Assembly: GCA_944323685.1 (NCBI GenBank)
Contig: CALUTJ010000011.1
Location: forward strand, 1-64,000
From: Candidatus Gastranaerophilales bacterium
GTDB lineage: Bacteria; Cyanobacteriota; Vampirovibrionia; Gastranaerophilales; Gastranaerophilaceae
Direction: 5' to 3'
DNA: 64,000 nucleotides
Shown here one piece after another: positions 17,336 through 25,629 of this stretch (the first letter of the stretch is position 1; each line of letters starts with the position of its first letter). The notes under the pieces were generated by a model, which was not told the origin of the DNA, did no database searches, and saw only the letters and a list, made by a program, of their open reading frames with translations. A program made the translations under genes and the position numbers.

Positions 17336-19789
17336 CTAATATCCTTTAGCCCTGAGGCTCAACTTGCAGGTGGTAAGTTCTCCCGCGTTTGTATAAGCCT
17401 TTAGGAGTGCGTAAGTGTTTGTTTTTTCCGTTACCACAACATACGCGTCATTGTTGTCATTAACTGTTGCAACAATTGACGGCGGTTTGATAAACGAATA
17501 ATTTATCGTCAAACCGTTTTTATCGGTTATCTCAAGTTCTAAATCTAAATCCTTGTCCGGTACATCAACAGCAGCCTTTAATGTAGTCAAAACCGTTTGC
17601 ACATTGTTGTAAGCCTTTAGCGTTACCCTGAATTTGCAGTACCTGAAAGTATATTTACCGGTGTTAACAATTTTCCAGTCGGTAAAATTTAATCCGTTGT
17701 CTGATAACGCCCATTCAACAAGGACATTGCTCTGTTCATCAGCGGAAGTATATTGAATATCAAAAGACACAATACACTCTAAAACCGCTCCTATGTCATA
17801 GGTTTGGCTTAGATAAACACCTTCGCTTGCTGTTGAAGTTCCCCAGATACCTGTTCTCTGGTAATATCCTGCGGCAGAGTACCAGAAATCTTCTGTGTTA
17901 TGCCATTTAATGTCTTCTTCAACAAGTTTTATGGTATCTCGATAAACCCTTAAATTTTCATCAAGAGTACCGGCAATATTATCAAGGATATCTATTTTAA
18001 CTATTTCGTTAACACTTGGTATCGAATCGACACTTATAACGTCAAGAGTGGGGTTTTGAGAATAATTATATCCGTTAAACGCTTTTATCCAAAATTTAAA
18101 CACCCCGTTTGTAGGAATTTCCATGGTGAAAGTGTTTTCCGTAATTTTTGATTGAATAACGGCGGAATTTTCCCACGATTCTCCCATTCTGATTTCATAA
18201 GTATCTGTTTTGTTCCGGTTATATTGCCAGACAAAGTTAAACAGGTTGTTTGACTGCACAACATTAAAGTTTTGTACATCATCAGGATATTTTGCAGGGT
18301 CTGAAAGATTGCTGACAAGCACAAGAGGCTCTTTGCTGCCTAATTCGTCAGAGTAAAGCCTTTCATCATAAGTCCGCCAGTTAACTGTAAAAATTCCTGC
18401 TCCGTCATCTTCAACACCGGTAACTTTTACTTTATAGCTTTTTAATCCCATTAAAATAGAATCAAACGCGATAACATCACCTACCTCAAGGTCATAGCCT
18501 TTGTAATCCGTTTTAAAACTGCCAAAGTAAGGCTGTAGCCGTTTTGCATTGACGTAATACCATGCAAGCCTTGATGCCTGATTAAAACTTGTACAGCTTA
18601 AAATATCAACGCTGTGTTCAATCGGGGTTCCGTCCCTGTATTCCGGTATCTCTGCGGTTGCCTCAACTTTTTGCCATTCGTGCTCGGGTGAAACAAACGT
18701 GCATTTTAAGATGTCGTAGTGCTCTTCTTTGGGAATGGTTTCAAAAGTTTCAGAGCCTGAGATTATGTCGTTTTCCTTAAATATTTTGCCAAGAGGCTCG
18801 GGTTTGTCTATTTTAAACTGCAATTTCCCGTCTTTAACAAACAAATTTCCTCTGCAAGAACGGTATATTTCATCAAGCAAATTTCTGGCGGACATCTGGG
18901 CGTCAAATATCATGTTAAAGGCAAAACGCGGGGATTCAGTGTATTCGCCAGTTTCGTCGCCATTTTCATCAAGTTTTGGTGTTTGAACAATTTCATCACA
19001 ATACGCCGCAGACTCAATAAAGCTGTCGAGGTCAAAGAGTTCTTTTACTATATTTTCGTCAATATTACCGTGCTCGTTTATTCCAAGCCCAAGACCGTTA
19101 TAGCAGGTTAAGAAGTCAAATAAAACCCAGGCCGGATTTTCCGAGTATTTGACCTCAAACTCGTAAGGGTTTTTGTAGACCCTGATTTTTCTGCCTTTAA
19201 CTACTGCCGTCAGGTTGTAATTTGCATCAATCTTCTGAGTTCTCGGCACGGTAATTGCAAGATATGCAATGTCCCTTAATGAACCGACTTTTTCAGCCCT
19301 TTCGTTATGATCCTTGCCGCCGACTATCGGGTCAATAGTCTGGGTAGAGGTTCCGTAGTATTTGTTTACTGTTATGCCGGAAATTTCTTCTACCGGAATA
19401 TCGTTGAGTTTAATTTCGGAATACTCTGTAATTTCGCCTTCGGAGAAAGCAACTATCCTTTTTACTGTTTTCTGGTAATTTTCATCCTGCCAGATACGGT
19501 TCCCTGCTACTTTTACAGTGCCATAAAGCAAAGGTACCGGCAGATTCTGGTCTGTTTGGGTTTGTAAAAGTCCTTTGTATGTCGGAGACTGACTGCCAAA
19601 ATCCGGTTTTTTAGAGCCCAGCATAGTAGCTGACATTGCAATACCGCCATAGATTACAGAAGCTCCGACATACCCGATAATTGTTCCTATAGTTGCCAGT
19701 GACGCCGTTGCTAAAGTAAAACCCATTGCTCCTGCTGCACTAAAAAACAAAGAAGTAATAGCACCGGCTAAAGCATCAAATCCTATCAT
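17336..19789 (-). CDS. Tail tip / host specificity protein (J-like)
   Basis: An 817-residue central tail-tip protein of the lambda J/RcGTA gp15 class. It has an N-terminal hydrophobic stretch (about 5-60) and a conserved tip domain (NLPVPLLYGTVKVAGNRIWQ, GEITEYSEIKLNDIPVEEI, WVLFDFLTCYNGLG, and a phage tail-hub-like region to about 460). Two fibronectin-III-like beta segments follow (about 485-570), then a C-terminal beta domain. It starts inside the NlpC/P60 stop (ATGA overlap), so the two are coupled. Shorter than lambda J (about 1130 residues), but with the ordered modules of the family. Confidence 0.85.
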   Translation of the reverse strand: MIGFDALAGAITSLFFSAAGAMGFTLATASLATIGTIIGYVGASVIYGGIAMSATMLGSKKPDFGSQSPTYKGLLQTQTDQNLPVPLLYGTVKVAGNRIWQDENYQKTVKRIVAFSEGEITEYSEIKLNDIPVEEISGITVNKYYGTSTQTIDPIVGGKDHNERAEKVGSLRDIAYLAITVPRTQKIDANYNLTAVVKGRKIRVYKNPYEFEVKYSENPAWVLFDFLTCYNGLGLGINEHGNIDENIVKELFDLDSFIESAAYCDEIVQTPKLDENGDETGEYTESPRFAFNMIFDAQMSARNLLDEIYRSCRGNLFVKDGKLQFKIDKPEPLGKIFKENDIISGSETFETIPKEEHYDILKCTFVSPEHEWQKVEATAEIPEYRDGTPIEHSVDILSCTSFNQASRLAWYYVNAKRLQPYFGSFKTDYKGYDLEVGDVIAFDSILMGLKSYKVKVTGVEDDGAGIFTVNWRTYDERLYSDELGSKEPLVLVSNLSDPAKYPDDVQNFNVVQSNNLFNFVWQYNRNKTDTYEIRMGESWENSAVIQSKITENTFTMEIPTNGVFKFWIKAFNGYNYSQNPTLDVISVDSIPSVNEIVKIDILDNIAGTLDENLRVYRDTIKLVEEDIKWHNTEDFWYSAAGYYQRTGIWGTSTASEGVYLSQTYDIGAVLECIVSFDIQYTSADEQSNVLVEWALSDNGLNFTDWKIVNTGKYTFRYCKFRVTLKAYNNVQTVLTTLKAAVDVPDKDLDLELEITDKNGLTINYSFIKPPSIVATVNDNNDAYVVVTEKTNTYALLKAYTNAGELTTCKLSLRAKGY

Positions 19790-20160
19790 TGTTTCACCCT
19801 ATAAGATTGAAAATCGTTAAATAATTTCAATCTCCCTATTTGTAAACTATGCTCTTTAAACACGTGAATAACTTTTCCGTATTCAAAATAAATTGCAACA
19901 TGCAGCGCCTTATTGTATTTTGTTGCAATAATATCCCCCGCTTTTAGTTCTGCGGGGGATATCTCATAACAGTGTTCTTTAATTTTTTCGATACCGTAAT
20001 TGTAATTTTGTTCAACATCTTCTGAACACAGGTTGTAACGCGGTATCTGCGGGTATAAAACCTGTATCGGATAAAAACACCCCTGATATGTTCCGTCTTC
20101 ATTCAATAATTGGAAAGGGTGTCCGATTTTGTCCAGAAGTTTTTGCATTTTTTCTTCCAT
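19786..20160 (-). CDS. NlpC/P60-type tail peptidase (gpK/gp14-like)
   Basis: A 124-residue cysteine peptidase-like protein. The candidate catalytic residues are Cys28 (TYQGCFYP) and His87 (ALHVAIYFE), with the strand GKVIHV after the histidine. These proteins sit in the tail tip and cut peptidoglycan during genome delivery. I choose the ATG at 20160 because GGAGG lies 5 nt upstream; an upstream ATG at 20190 abuts the terminator hairpin. In RcGTA and HK97-like clusters this gene precedes the J-like gene, as here. Confidence 0.75.
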   Translation of the reverse strand: MEEKMQKLLDKIGHPFQLLNEDGTYQGCFYPIQVLYPQIPRYNLCSEDVEQNYNYGIEKIKEHCYEISPAELKAGDIIATKYNKALHVAIYFEYGKVIHVFKEHSLQIGRLKLFNDFQSYRVKQ

Positions 20161-20193
20161 AAAACCTCCGTTTTTACTGTTTATATGCATACA

Positions 20194-20228
20194 AAAACAA
20201 CACCCTTTTTATACTCGGGTGTTGTTTT
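20194..20228. terminator. Bidirectional terminator before the NlpC/P60 gene
   Basis: Arms AAAACAACACCC and GGGTGTTGTTTT (20194-20205, 20217-20228), T-rich on both sides. It separates the two inserted secreted-protein genes from the tail-tip genes. Confidence 0.8.
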
Positions 20229-20255
20229 ATTTTTATGACAAATAAAATTTTATTT

Positions 20256-20774
20256 TTAATTTTGATTATTTCTTGCAGCTTCTTGTTCTTCGTATTTTAC
20301 AAGCATTTCATAAATTTCGGGGTATTTTCTTTTAGCTGTAGTTTTTAAAGGCAGTCTAAAAAACATTCTTTGTCTTTTTATATCAATGCCCGGGGTTTCA
20401 AGTATTTTTTCAACAACGTCTGCCTGACCGTTTTTTACGGCATAAAACAAAGCACTGCCGCCATCTACTGTTTTTATTCTGGGGTCTGCTCCATTTTCTA
20501 AAAGAAGCAGAGCTATTTCATTATTTTTATTGTACACAGCCTGCACAAGATAGGGGGTTCCCATATATCTTTTGTTTAAATCTATTTGCTTTGCATCGAT
20601 AAACAATTTTGTTAATTCAATATCTCCGTTAACAACAGCGGTAAATAACATAGCTTGTGAATCAGGTTTTATCCTTTTCGAGTTTAATGTATTAATTGCC
20701 TCTTGCTGTGTATAAGCGTTAGTCTGAAGCCCTGTGAAAACTAATACGCCCAAAATTACAAGCAGTTTTTTCAT
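20256..20774 (-). CDS. Secreted ankyrin-repeat protein
   Basis: 172 residues with a cleavable signal peptide (MKKLLVILGVLVFTGLQTNA) and three to four ankyrin repeats between about 40 and 140 (VNGDIELTKLFIDAKQIDLN, NNEIALLLLENGADPRIKT, NGQADVVEKILETPGIDI). It is expected in the periplasm or exported, binding a protein partner. It lies between the tape measure and the tail tip, where gpL would be expected. It is followed by its own terminator, so it looks like a moron gene, perhaps acquired from the host. Confidence 0.8.
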   Translation of the reverse strand: MKKLLVILGVLVFTGLQTNAYTQQEAINTLNSKRIKPDSQAMLFTAVVNGDIELTKLFIDAKQIDLNKRYMGTPYLVQAVYNKNNEIALLLLENGADPRIKTVDGGSALFYAVKNGQADVVEKILETPGIDIKRQRMFFRLPLKTTAKRKYPEIYEMLVKYEEQEAARNNQN

Positions 20775-20783
20775 TTTTTCTCC

Positions 20784-21455
20784 TTATATTGTCGGTTTTA
20801 CATAAAAACTTTTTAATTTTATTTCTTTATTAGTTTTTGTTTCACAATCTTTCAGGTTAACAGTTATATGGTTATTGTTTTTTAAAGGCGTAAGCTTTAT
20901 TTTTACATCTGTTTTAGACATCCCTTTAACTGGGTGCTTATTTATTTCCGTAATTACATCGCCTACGGATAAATTTTCATTAACTTTGTTTTCATCGTAA
21001 TAAACAGCCGTTATTTTGTAGCCTTTTCTTGTTTTCTTGCCGTCAAATCCGTAAGTATAATAGCCTTTTAATGCCTTTTTCAAAACATCAAGAATCTCTT
21101 TTTCCTGAAACTGGTAAGCATATACATTCTGATTATATGCACTTCCGGCATGGTAAGTACTTTTCATACCTAAAGACAGTACAACATCTTTGTTGTCTTG
21201 GACAGCCGAAAACATAAAACGGATTTCGGGATTAGAACCCGCAAAAAATTTAACAAGCAAGCTTGTATTCACATTGTACGCCGTAAAAGAATAATCGGAG
21301 ACATTTTCCAGCGTAGAGCCCTGTTTGACGAGGTACTTCATAATCCTGCTTAAAACATCTTTTTGTTGTGAATTTTCAATAACAATACTGCTGTTGGCAA
21401 ATGCCGTTGCAGAAGTTAACACAAAAACAATTAATAAAGCCCAAAACTTCTTCAT
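20784..21455 (-). CDS. Secreted protein with C-terminal PDZ-like domain
   Basis: About 223 residues from the ATG at 21455 (GGAG 7 nt upstream), with a clear signal peptide (KKFWALLIVFVLTSATAFA). The C-terminal 85 residues look like a PDZ fold: VNENLSVGDVITEINKHPVK, then MSKTDVKIKLTP, then ITVNLKD. The N-terminal part is unrecognised. No protease triad is visible. It precedes the ankyrin gene with a 9-bp gap and probably forms a two-gene insert with it in the tail operon. Confidence 0.7.
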   Translation of the reverse strand: MKKFWALLIVFVLTSATAFANSSIVIENSQQKDVLSRIMKYLVKQGSTLENVSDYSFTAYNVNTSLLVKFFAGSNPEIRFMFSAVQDNKDVVLSLGMKSTYHAGSAYNQNVYAYQFQEKEILDVLKKALKGYYTYGFDGKKTRKGYKITAVYYDENKVNENLSVGDVITEINKHPVKGMSKTDVKIKLTPLKNNNHITVNLKDCETKTNKEIKLKSFYVKPTI

Positions 21456-21544
21456 ACACAGCTCCGCTAAAATAATCACCGTACAATTATATTAATAAAT
21501 GCTTTGAATATCAATTTTGCTTGATATTATCTTTACAAATCCAT

Positions 21545-22522
21545 TTATGCTCCTCTGACCATGTTTCTTAAATTTTTGTTGTTGTATTTTATACCTTCAA
21601 AGGTAATACTGTTTAACAAATCTTTGTTTTCAAGAAGATATTTTCTTACGTCTTTAGAATCCCACGCCTTAATATTAAAGTTGTTAAACACAACAGGTGA
21701 TGCGCTGCTTTGACCGTTTGATGAATAGTTTGTGTTTTCAGCAGGGCTCAAGATTCTCTCGCCGCCTTTTAACAAAGCAAATTGTTCATTAGTGCCGGGA
21801 ATCTCGGCGTTAGCACCCACAGGGACAATGCCTCCGGAATGGAATATACCGAAAGCCCTGCCAATACCTTTAATCAAAGCAGCACCGCTTCCTTTAAAGC
21901 CGCCGCCTTGAGACAAAGTGTTTAAGGAAGAAATGATGCTTTGCATTTTGTTTGTGCTGAAAAGTTTTTGCATTGCAGCCTGCGATGCCTCCTGAAGTAG
22001 AAATACAGTCAAATCTTTTGCCAGATCTTTCATTTCATCACCAAAGTTTTTGTAGTTGTCAATGATACCGGACATGCTGTCTTGAAATATTCCTGCTATT
22101 TTTTCTCCTCTTTCCATCCACATTTCTTCTTCCGCTTCAAATACTCTTTTATCGTATAGGTTATCCAGTGATAATCTTGCTTCGTTTAATTCTGTGGAAG
22201 TAAGGCCGGCTTTGTTTTGGTGAAGTTTTTTGAGTTCATCGTAATACCATTTGTCTATGGCAAGACGTTTTTGAGAAATATCTTCGTAATCGTCGATGTC
22301 TGTAGAAAGTTGTTCTTTTGCTTTTTGCTGCATTTCCATTAATGTTTTATATGGATTTTTTTCTTCCATTTTTTCACTATATGCTTTGCATAAGTCTAAA
22401 ATTTCTTCCAACTCTTTTGACATTCCGTTTAATGGAATACCTAGCTTTTTGTAGATTTCTTGGATTTCATCTATTACATTACTGTTTAGTTTAAATCCTT
22501 GGGTAAAATTTTTTTGACTCAT
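21545..22522 (-). CDS. Short tape-measure protein, copy 1
   Basis: 325 residues. The N-terminal 25 residues are unique to this copy; from REIYKKLGIPLNGMSKEL-type sequence onward it is nearly identical to the gene at 51954-52931. Helical residues 40-190 are followed by the tape-measure C-terminal signature: FHSGGIVPVG (about 228), FALLKGGERILSPAEN, and VVFNNFNIKAWDSKDVRKYL. Tape measures set tail length and help DNA delivery. At 325 residues this would give a very short tail, closer to gene-transfer-agent particles than to typical siphophages. No central transmembrane segments are present. Confidence 0.8.
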   Translation of the reverse strand: MSQKNFTQGFKLNSNVIDEIQEIYKKLGIPLNGMSKELEEILDLCKAYSEKMEEKNPYKTLMEMQQKAKEQLSTDIDDYEDISQKRLAIDKWYYDELKKLHQNKAGLTSTELNEARLSLDNLYDKRVFEAEEEMWMERGEKIAGIFQDSMSGIIDNYKNFGDEMKDLAKDLTVFLLQEASQAAMQKLFSTNKMQSIISSLNTLSQGGGFKGSGAALIKGIGRAFGIFHSGGIVPVGANAEIPGTNEQFALLKGGERILSPAENTNYSSNGQSSASPVVFNNFNIKAWDSKDVRKYLLENKDLLNSITFEGIKYNNKNLRNMVRGA

Positions 22523-22550
22523 TTTTATGTCCTTTCGTTTTTGTATGCCA

Positions 22551-22576
22551 AAAAGACATCTGTTAAGATGTCTTTT
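22551..22576. terminator. Terminator behind the secreted 175-residue gene
   Basis: Perfect stem AAAAGACATCT/AGATGTCTTTT with a 4-nt loop and T-rich flanks, between the stop at 22601 and the tape-measure start at 22522. Equivalent hairpins follow each paralogue: about 23427-23461, 24325-24360, 52973-52997, 53840-53866 and 54703-54738. Confidence 0.8.
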
Positions 22577-22600
22577 GTTTTTTCTTCGTTTTATAATTAA

Positions 22601-23128
22601 TTAATATCTTGTTATTATTACTTTACCATTTTTGTCATACCCCTTATCACCAACCCAGTGATATTTTAGCTCCCCGCTTATAGTGAAAATGTAAGTATTT
22701 TCAGGTGTAATAAATAGACTCACTTCCTCTAGTTCACCATGTACATTATAACGTAACGTCCTTGTTGGAGTTTGTAGACTATTACGTTTTTCTACGGTTT
22801 CAAGTTGCCCATTACCTTTGTAATAATATACAATATACATATTATTTTTATATGCTAGAGCATACCCGCCGTCTGAATAATGCTCAATATATCTGTCTTT
22901 TAGCTCGACTGCACCCAACTTAATAGCTTTTTTGTTTTCTTTGTAATTAGGGTCAGTAAGATTTGCTTTGATTATGGATTGAGGCAGTGTGTATTCAACA
23001 TTTGAAAAAGCTTCTTCTCTTGCCTGTTTTACCGTGTATTTTACTTCGCCTTTTAGTGTTTTTGCTTCAATCGGTAAAGCAAACATCATTATTGTGATTA
23101 TCAATATCGGGATTATTTTCTTTTGCAT
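22601..23128 (-). CDS. Secreted moron-type protein, family member 1
   Basis: 175 residues. A signal peptide (KKIIPILIITIMMFALPIEA) is followed by a constant segment (about 22-75) shared almost identically with five paralogues in this window. The variable C-half (about 80-175) is made of YYKGNGQLETVEKR, YNVHGELEEVSLFIT and YDKNGKVI-type strands, like short YD/MORN-type beta repeats. It is expected in the periplasm or outside. It has its own promoter (23135-23163), essentially no leader or Shine-Dalgarno, and its own terminator. The function is unknown; a superinfection-exclusion or partner protein of the tape measure is a guess from context. Confidence 0.75.
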   Translation of the reverse strand: MQKKIIPILIITIMMFALPIEAKTLKGEVKYTVKQAREEAFSNVEYTLPQSIIKANLTDPNYKENKKAIKLGAVELKDRYIEHYSDGGYALAYKNNMYIVYYYKGNGQLETVEKRNSLQTPTRTLRYNVHGELEEVSLFITPENTYIFTISGELKYHWVGDKGYDKNGKVIITRY

Positions 23129-23134
23129 TGTTGT

Positions 23135-23163
23135 AGTATAGCATAGTTTTTACCTGTTCGTCA
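23135..23163 (-). promoter_or_regulatory. Promoter of secreted-family member 1
   Basis: Minus-strand TGACGA and TATACT with a 17-bp spacer; the -10 box ends only 6 bp before the ATG, implying a leaderless or near-leaderless mRNA. The same promoter stands at 24023-24051, 24913-24941, 53551-53579 and 54425-54453. Confidence 0.65.
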
Positions 23164-23283
23164 TTCTTCGCTTACGCTAAGAATCTAAAATTATAGATTT
23201 TTGTACTACACGCGGTTATTGATAAGATTCTGAACACACTCAATTCTCGCTAAATTGCTGCGCATGATGCTTCAGAATGACAG
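23153..23283. repeat. MITE-like repeat, copy 1
   Basis: A 130-bp unit repeated almost identically at 24041-24170, 53569-53698 and 54443-54572. The ends are inverted (GTCATTCT / AGAATGAC). It fuses to the truncated tape-measure reading frame on one side and supplies the -35 box of the secreted-protein promoter on the other. Confidence 0.8.
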
Positions 23284-23402
23284 CATAGCTCTTTTGACAT
23301 TCCGTTTAATGGAATACCTAGCTTTTTATAGATTTCTTGAAGTTGTTTAACAATGTCTGTGTCTGCGGTTGTGATACTTTGATTAAAATTGTTTTTACTC
23401 AT
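23250..23402 (-). pseudogene. Truncated tape-measure start, fragment 1
   Basis: A start codon with AAAGGA upstream leads into 39 codons of tape-measure N-terminus (SKNNFNQSITTADTDIV, then QEIYKKLGIPLNGMSKEL). At the MITE-like repeat it runs into CCHSEASCAAI and stops. The first about 20 residues differ from the full copy at 21545-22522. Confidence 0.8.
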
Positions 23403-23488
23403 TTTTGGTTTTCCTTTCTTTTTTACATAAAAAACAGACACCTTTTTAGGTATCTGTTTTTCTATTGACTACTTATTTATTACTTTAA

Positions 23489-24016
23489 TTAATATCTTAC
23501 AGAAATTACTTTACCATTTTTATCATATCCTTTATCCCCAATCCAATGGTATTGTAATTCTCCGTTTATATTAAATATGTATGTATTATCAGGAGTTAGA
23601 AATAAACTTATTTCTTCTAAATTACCTTTGATATTGTATCTAAATGACCTCATAGGAGTCTGCAAACTTTCTCTTTTTTCTATAGTATCAAGTTCACCAT
23701 TACCTTTGTAATAATAAACAATATACATATTATTTTTATATGCTAGAGCATACCCGCCGTCTGAATAATGCTCAATATATCTGTCTTTTAGCTCGACTGC
23801 ACCCAACTTAATAGCTTTTTTGTTTTCTTTGTAATTAGGGTCAGTAAGATTTGCTTTGATTATGGATTGAGGCAGTGTGTATTCAACATTTGAAAAAGCT
23901 TCTTCTCTTGCCTGTTTTACCGTGTATTTTACTTCGCCTTTTAGTGTTTTTGCTTCAATCGGTAAAGCAAACATCATTATTGTGATTATCAATATCGGGA
24001 TTATTTTCTTTTGCAT
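23489..24016 (-). CDS. Secreted moron-type protein, family member 2
   Basis: 175 residues, identical to member 1 over about the first 105 residues (including IEHYSDGGYALAYKNNMYIVYYYKGNG) and then diverging in sequence but not in pattern (ESLQTPMRSFRYNIKGNLEEISLFLTPDNTYIFNINGEL). The sharp change from identity to divergence suggests gene conversion of the 5' half. Signal peptide, promoter (24023-24051) and terminator are as in member 1. Confidence 0.75.
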   Translation of the reverse strand: MQKKIIPILIITIMMFALPIEAKTLKGEVKYTVKQAREEAFSNVEYTLPQSIIKANLTDPNYKENKKAIKLGAVELKDRYIEHYSDGGYALAYKNNMYIVYYYKGNGELDTIEKRESLQTPMRSFRYNIKGNLEEISLFLTPDNTYIFNINGELQYHWIGDKGYDKNGKVISVRY

Positions 24017-24040
24017 TGTTGTAGTATAGCATAGTTTTTA

Positions 24041-24170
24041 CCTGTTCGTCATTCTTCGCTTACGCTAAGAATCTAAAATTATAGATTTTGTACTACACAC
24101 GGTTATTGATAAGATTCTGAACACACTCAATTCTCGCTAAATTGCTGCGCATGATGCTTCAGAATGACAG
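24041..24170. repeat. MITE-like repeat, copy 2
   Basis: Near-identical to 23153-23283, in the same context: between a truncated tape-measure start and a secreted-protein gene. Confidence 0.8.
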
Positions 24171-24295
24171 TACAGCTCTTTTGACATTCCGTTTAATGGA
24201 ATACCAAGCTTTTTATAGATTTCTTGAAGTTGTTTAACAATGTCTGTGTCTGCGGTTGTGATACCATAATTTTGTGTTTTGTTGTATTATGCCAT
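24137..24295 (-). pseudogene. Truncated tape-measure start, fragment 2
   Basis: Behind GGAGG, the frame reads Met-Ala-stop and then continues in frame as YNKTQNYGITTADTDIV and the constant KKLGIPLNGMSKEL, ending in the MITE-derived CHSEASCAAI. The stop at codon 3 shows it is not expressed as such. The N-terminus matches that of the full copy at 51954-52931. Confidence 0.75.
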
Positions 24296-24378
24296 TTTTT
24301 CCTCCTTTATTAATTAAATTTAAAGCACACAAAAATAAGCACTTGATAAGTGCTTATTTTATTATCTTATTTGGAATT

Positions 24379-24906
24379 TTAATCTCTGGTTAAAACTAAA
24401 TTACCATTAATATCATAACAATTATTATTTACCCAATGGGATACAAGTTTGCCGTCAGGTCTGAAATTATATGTATTGTTTTCATCCACAATCAAAGACA
24501 CAGTGGTAAGTTCATTATACTGATTATAGATACAAGTAATTACAGGATAAATAAGACGATTTCTTTTTCCAATACTTATTAATTTTCCTTTAGATGAATA
24601 ATAATATTCAAAATAAAAATTATTTTTATATATTATCCCATATTTTCCATCAGAAAATACTGTAATATATCTATCCTTTAACTCCGTAGCACCTAACTTT
24701 ATAGCTTTTTTATTCTCTTTATAATTAGGGTCAGTAAAATTCGCTTTGATTATTGATTGCGGCAAAGAGTGTTCAACATTTGAAAAGGCCTCTTCTCTTG
24801 CCTGTTTTACCGTATATTTTACTTCGCCTTTTAGGTTTTTTGCTTCAATCGGTAAAGCAAACATCATTATTGAGATTATCAATATCGGGATTATTTCCTT
24901 TTGCAT
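24379..24906 (-). CDS. Secreted moron-type protein, family member 3
   Basis: 175 residues from the ATG at 24906 (the frame is open 12 codons further, but the conserved promoter -10 box lies there). Signal peptide and constant segment as in the family, with a few substitutions. The C-half is its own (KYGIIYKNNFYFEYYYSSKG, ITCIYNQYNELTTVSLIVD). It lies directly after the tail chaperone genes and lacks the MITE; instead a 17-bp perfect hairpin lies upstream. Confidence 0.75.
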   Translation of the reverse strand: MQKEIIPILIISIMMFALPIEAKNLKGEVKYTVKQAREEAFSNVEHSLPQSIIKANFTDPNYKENKKAIKLGATELKDRYITVFSDGKYGIIYKNNFYFEYYYSSKGKLISIGKRNRLIYPVITCIYNQYNELTTVSLIVDENNTYNFRPDGKLVSHWVNNNCYDINGNLVLTRD

Positions 24907-24912
24907 TGTTGT

Positions 24913-24941
24913 AGTATAGCATAGTTTGTACCTGTTCGTCA
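24913..24941 (-). promoter_or_regulatory. Promoter of secreted-family member 3
   Basis: TGACGA (24936-24941) and TATACT (24913-24918) on the minus strand, 17-bp spacer, 6 bp before the ATG. Confidence 0.6.
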
Positions 24942-24981
24942 TTCCCCATAACAGGCAAGTAAAAGCCTGTTATGGGGAATG
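24940..24981. terminator. Perfect 17-bp hairpin behind the tail chaperone
   Basis: Arms CATTCCCCATAACAGGC (24940-24956) and its complement (24965-24981), 8-nt loop, 8 bp after the chaperone stop. It lacks a T-run, so it may be a palindromic repeat unit doubling as transcription stop. Confidence 0.6.
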
Positions 24982-24989
24982 AAGGGAAA

Positions 24990-25211
24990 TCAATGATTAC
25001 ATTGGCTAACCATCTGCGAAAGTGCCTTGAATGCCTTTTCTCCAACAAGCACTTCCTGATTATCAGTCATTGCATTTTCTCTTAACTTTGCATATGTAAA
25101 TAAAAACGCATAGAATTTTCTAGGTGTAGCTTTCCAAAAATCTTCATCGCTCCAGCCCAGCGCAGTCCTTGCTGTTACATAGTTTCCACACCAGTCGTAT
25201 TTGTAATCCAT
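24990..25211 (-). CDS. Phage tail assembly chaperone (TAC, RcGTA-like)
   Basis: 73 residues with the family core ALGWSDEDFWKATPRKFYAFL, the pattern of the small HK97/RcGTA-type tail assembly chaperones. It would keep the tape measure soluble during tail assembly. It starts 11 bp after the upstream gp10-like gene, and in complete phages the pair precedes the tape measure, as here apart from the inserted morons. Confidence 0.75.
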   Translation of the reverse strand: MDYKYDWCGNYVTARTALGWSDEDFWKATPRKFYAFLFTYAKLRENAMTDNQEVLVGEKAFKALSQMVSQCNH

Positions 25212-25222
25212 AAGTTGTTCTC

Positions 25223-25588
25223 CTATATTATTTGGTCTTTTTTTTTAAAGCTGTATTCCCGCAAAATCTCCGGCGGCATCATTGGCATAATAAATGCAGA
25301 AAACAAGGAATCTTTTATTATATTAAAAAATCCGGGATATTCCTTAATTCTATTTTTTAATACCTCAATCTCTTTTTCACTATGGTGCTTAAGCATTCCT
25401 GTAGTGAGCAGTGAAAGTGAATCATCAATTGTTAAAGAACCTCCGCAAGAAAGAGTATCATAAATTAAAAAAACACTTTTATTAATTTTTTTCTCCAATG
25501 CCGCCAAAGCAAGATGGTCAAACTCAAACAAATAAGTTTTGTCTTCGATTTCTAATTTTTGAGGTTCGTTTAAGATGTCTGTAAGCAT
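25223..25588 (-). CDS. Tail chaperone / RcGTA gp10-like protein
   Basis: About 121 residues from the ATG at 25588 (AAAGGAG 5 nt upstream; a longer frame to 25639 overlaps the previous gene). The pattern KLEIEDKTYLFEFDHLALAALEKKINKSVFLIYDTL matches the tail-tube-chaperone/GTA gp10 type, in which an N-terminal beta strand pair precedes an ALE helix. The position before the TAC gene supports this. Confidence 0.7.
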   Translation of the reverse strand: MLTDILNEPQKLEIEDKTYLFEFDHLALAALEKKINKSVFLIYDTLSCGGSLTIDDSLSLLTTGMLKHHSEKEIEVLKNRIKEYPGFFNIIKDSLFSAFIMPMMPPEILREYSFKKKDQII

Positions 25589-25629
25589 ATTTTTCTCCTT
25601 TTTTTCAATTCTGTAACGCTGTTGTTTTT

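Noticed and set aside
21545-25211. CRISPR-like array from the regular repeats
   Set aside because: The units are about 900 bp and contain genes; no short repeat-spacer periodicity exists here or elsewhere in the window.
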